Shown here one piece after another: positions 5,886 through 7,313 of a stretch of DNA of 7,313 nt. The notes under the pieces were generated by a model, which was not told where the DNA came from, searched no databases, and saw nothing but the letters and a program-made list of their open reading frames with translations. This DNA comes from Pseudonocardiaceae bacterium (lineage in GTDB: Bacteria; Actinomycetota; Actinomycetes; Mycobacteriales; Pseudonocardiaceae). Position numbers and translations under genes: made by a program. Where the stretch lies: positions 1 through 7,313 of the forward strand of contig JAICSB010000154.1 of assembly GCA_025937115.1 (NCBI GenBank), in the 5' to 3' direction. Position 1 is the first letter of the stretch. The number at the start of each line of letters is the position of its first letter.

Positions 5886-7313
5886 TGGCCGGCCTCCTCG
5901 CGGGAATTGAGCACGTTGATGCCGCGGAACAGCGCCGACGGGCATCCGTGGCTGACCGCCGCGACCTGACCGGGTTGGGCCTTGCCGCAGTTCAGCGCTC
6001 CGCCGAGCGACCACGTCGAGGGGCCGCCGACGGCCTCCAGCGCACCCCAGAAATCGGTGGTGGTGGCCTGGTAGGCCACGTCGCGCAGCTGCCCAGCCAG
6101 CACGCCGCCCTCGATGCGGTAAAACCGCTGCCCGGTGAACTGGAAGTTGTACCGCTGCATGTCGATCGACCAGGAGCGGTCGCCGACGATGTAGATGCCG
6201 CGCTGCACTCCGGAGATCAGCTCCGCGGTCGCGGTGTCGGTATCGGGATCAGGTTGCAGCGACACGTTGGCCATTCGCTGGATGGGCACGTGGTGTGGCG
6301 AGTCGGCGTAGGCGCAGGCCGCCGAGCGCTCCAGCCCCAGCCGGCGGGCAAAGACCCGATCGGTCTGGTACCCGACGAGCGTCCCGCCGGCCACCAGATC
6401 CCACTGTGACGTGGCGACGCCGTCGTCGTCGTAGCCGATCGTCGCCAGCCCGTGCGCCTGGGTGCGGTCCCCGGTGACGTGCATGAGCGGCGAGCCGTAA
6501 CGCAGTGTGCCAAGCTTGTCCGGGGTCGCGAAGGAGGACCCGGCGTAGGCCGCCTCGTAACCGATCGCCCGGTCGTACTCGGTGGCGTGACCCACCGACT
6601 CGTGGATCGTCAACCACAGATTGGTCGGGTCGATCACCAGGTCGTACCGGCCGGCCTGGACGCTGGGCGCCTTGACCTTCTCGGCCAGCCACTTCGGGAT
6701 CTGCGCGAGCTCACCGTCCCAGTCCCAGTGGGTGTTGCCGGCCAGGTACTCCCAGCCCCGGGCGGTGGGCGGCGCGCAGGTCCGCATGCTTTCGAACGAG
6801 CCGGATGCCCGGTCCACGGTGACCGCGGTGAGCGCCGGGTGCATCCGGACCCGTTGCTGGGTGGTGCTGGTACCGGCGGAGTCGGCGTAGAACTTGGTCT
6901 CCTTCGCCGCCCGGAAGGTCACATCGGTGTGCTCGACTCCGTCCGCGGCGAGCAACCGGCCCGACCACTCCGACAGCAACGCGACCTTCTCGCCCAGCGG
7001 CACCGTGAATGGGTCGATCTCGTGGTCGCCGACCCACACCGTGTCGGCGTGTACTGGCTCCGCAGCCAACTCCACCCGCTCCGCATTGAGCGGACGCAGC
7101 GTGCGAGCCACCTCGATGGCCCGCTCCGTAGTGGCTACGGCGGACTGCGGGGTCAGCTCGAGGTGCGAGGCGAAACCCCAGGTGCCTTCGACGATCACCC
7201 GGACGGCCAGCCCCATGCTGGTCGAGTCCTGCGCTGTCGCGACGGTTCCGTCGCGCAGCCGGATCAGCTGCTGGGTGGTCCGCTCGATGCGGACATCAGC
7301 GTGCTCGGCGCCA
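5882..7313 (-). CDS. tldD: TldD-type zinc metallopeptidase subunit, 5' end outside window
   Basis: Catalytic subunit of the TldD/TldE heterodimer, which cuts unfolded or small peptides inside the cell. 476 residues are visible, and the frame runs on past base 7313 without a start, so perhaps 20-40 residues are missing (family length about 480-510). The zinc site is intact: HESVGH (HExxxH) at visible residues 237-242 (bases 6604-6587), with Cys442 in NCGKAQPGQ (codon 5989-5987) as the likely third ligand, matching the His, His, Cys arrangement of E. coli TldD. Other family stretches are ITHD-like VIDPTNLWLTI before the motif, YGSPLMHVTGDRT, QRMANVSLQPD and MQRYNFQFTGQRFYRIEGG. The ATG at 7216 is internal: upstream in-frame codons read EHADVRIERTTQQLIRLRDG, a typical N-terminal TldD strand. 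It overlaps tldE by 4 bases. M. tuberculosis Rv2315c is the counterpart I recall. No peptide substrate gene is seen in the window. Confidence 0.92.
   Translation of the reverse strand, partial: GAEHADVRIERTTQQLIRLRDGTVATAQDSTSMGLAVRVIVEGTWGFASHLELTPQSAVATTERAIEVARTLRPLNAERVELAAEPVHADTVWVGDHEIDPFTVPLGEKVALLSEWSGRLLAADGVEHTDVTFRAAKETKFYADSAGTSTTQQRVRMHPALTAVTVDRASGSFESMRTCAPPTARGWEYLAGNTHWDWDGELAQIPKWLAEKVKAPSVQAGRYDLVIDPTNLWLTIHESVGHATEYDRAIGYEAAYAGSSFATPDKLGTLRYGSPLMHVTGDRTQAHGLATIGYDDDGVATSQWDLVAGGTLVGYQTDRVFARRLGLERSAACAYADSPHHVPIQRMANVSLQPDPDTDTATAELISGVQRGIYIVGDRSWSIDMQRYNFQFTGQRFYRIEGGVLAGQLRDVAYQATTTDFWGALEAVGGPSTWSLGGALNCGKAQPGQVAAVSHGCPSALFRGINVLNSREEAGQ
5893..5898 (-). promoter_or_regulatory. 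Ribosome binding site of tldE inside the tldD end
   Basis: On the minus strand AGGAGG is followed by seven bases (CCGGCCA) and the GTG at 5885. It lies within the last codons of tldD (encoding the EEAGQ end), so tldE is probably translated in step with tldD, fitting a 1:1 heterodimer. It also decides against the longer ATG start at 6014. Confidence 0.8.

Noticed and set aside
4458..5969. 503-codon open frame on the plus strand opposite tldE
   Set aside because: It lies almost wholly antisense to tldE, is rich in Arg, Gly, Gln and His with no recognisable domain, and is the usual result of high-GC codon use in the real gene. tldE has family motifs and a good ribosome binding site.

Overview
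The window looks like chromosomal DNA from a high-GC actinobacterium, most likely a mycobacterium or close relative. The reasons are about 60-67% GC in sampled rows, frequent GTG starts, overlapping GTGA stop/start junctions, a GTP-type PEP carboxykinase close in length and motifs to the mycobacterial enzyme, and a TldD/TldE pair of the mycobacterial kind. Family names come from reading the translations and from memory of these families; no database search was made.

All six genes are on the minus strand, so transcription runs from high to low coordinates. In that order they are: tldD (5882-7313, 5' end outside the window); tldE (4485-5885, overlapping tldD by 4 bases); a gap of 126 bases with two overlapping inverted repeats; pckG (2529-4358, GTG start behind a perfect AGGAGG); a gap of 298 bases without a convincing gene; a secreted TNT-domain (NAD+ glycohydrolase-like) protein (1550-2230); a gap of 114 bases; a small DUF3311 membrane protein (1241-1435); and a sodium:solute symporter (1-1244, 3' end outside the window), again joined by a 4-base GTGA overlap. 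No gene is supported on the plus strand. The long plus-strand frames are shadows of the minus-strand genes.

There are two translationally coupled pairs: tldD-tldE (a metallopeptidase heterodimer) and DUF3311-symporter (probable uptake of a small carboxylate). pckG sits between them and would supply PEP from oxaloacetate during growth on such carboxylates, so a shared role in carboxylate use and gluconeogenesis is possible but only inferred. The TNT-like protein is the least expected gene. It has a signal peptide, a full-looking C-terminal TNT domain, lower GC than pckG, its own start region and no obvious immunity gene beside it. No RNA genes, insertion sequences, CRISPR arrays or attachment sites were seen.
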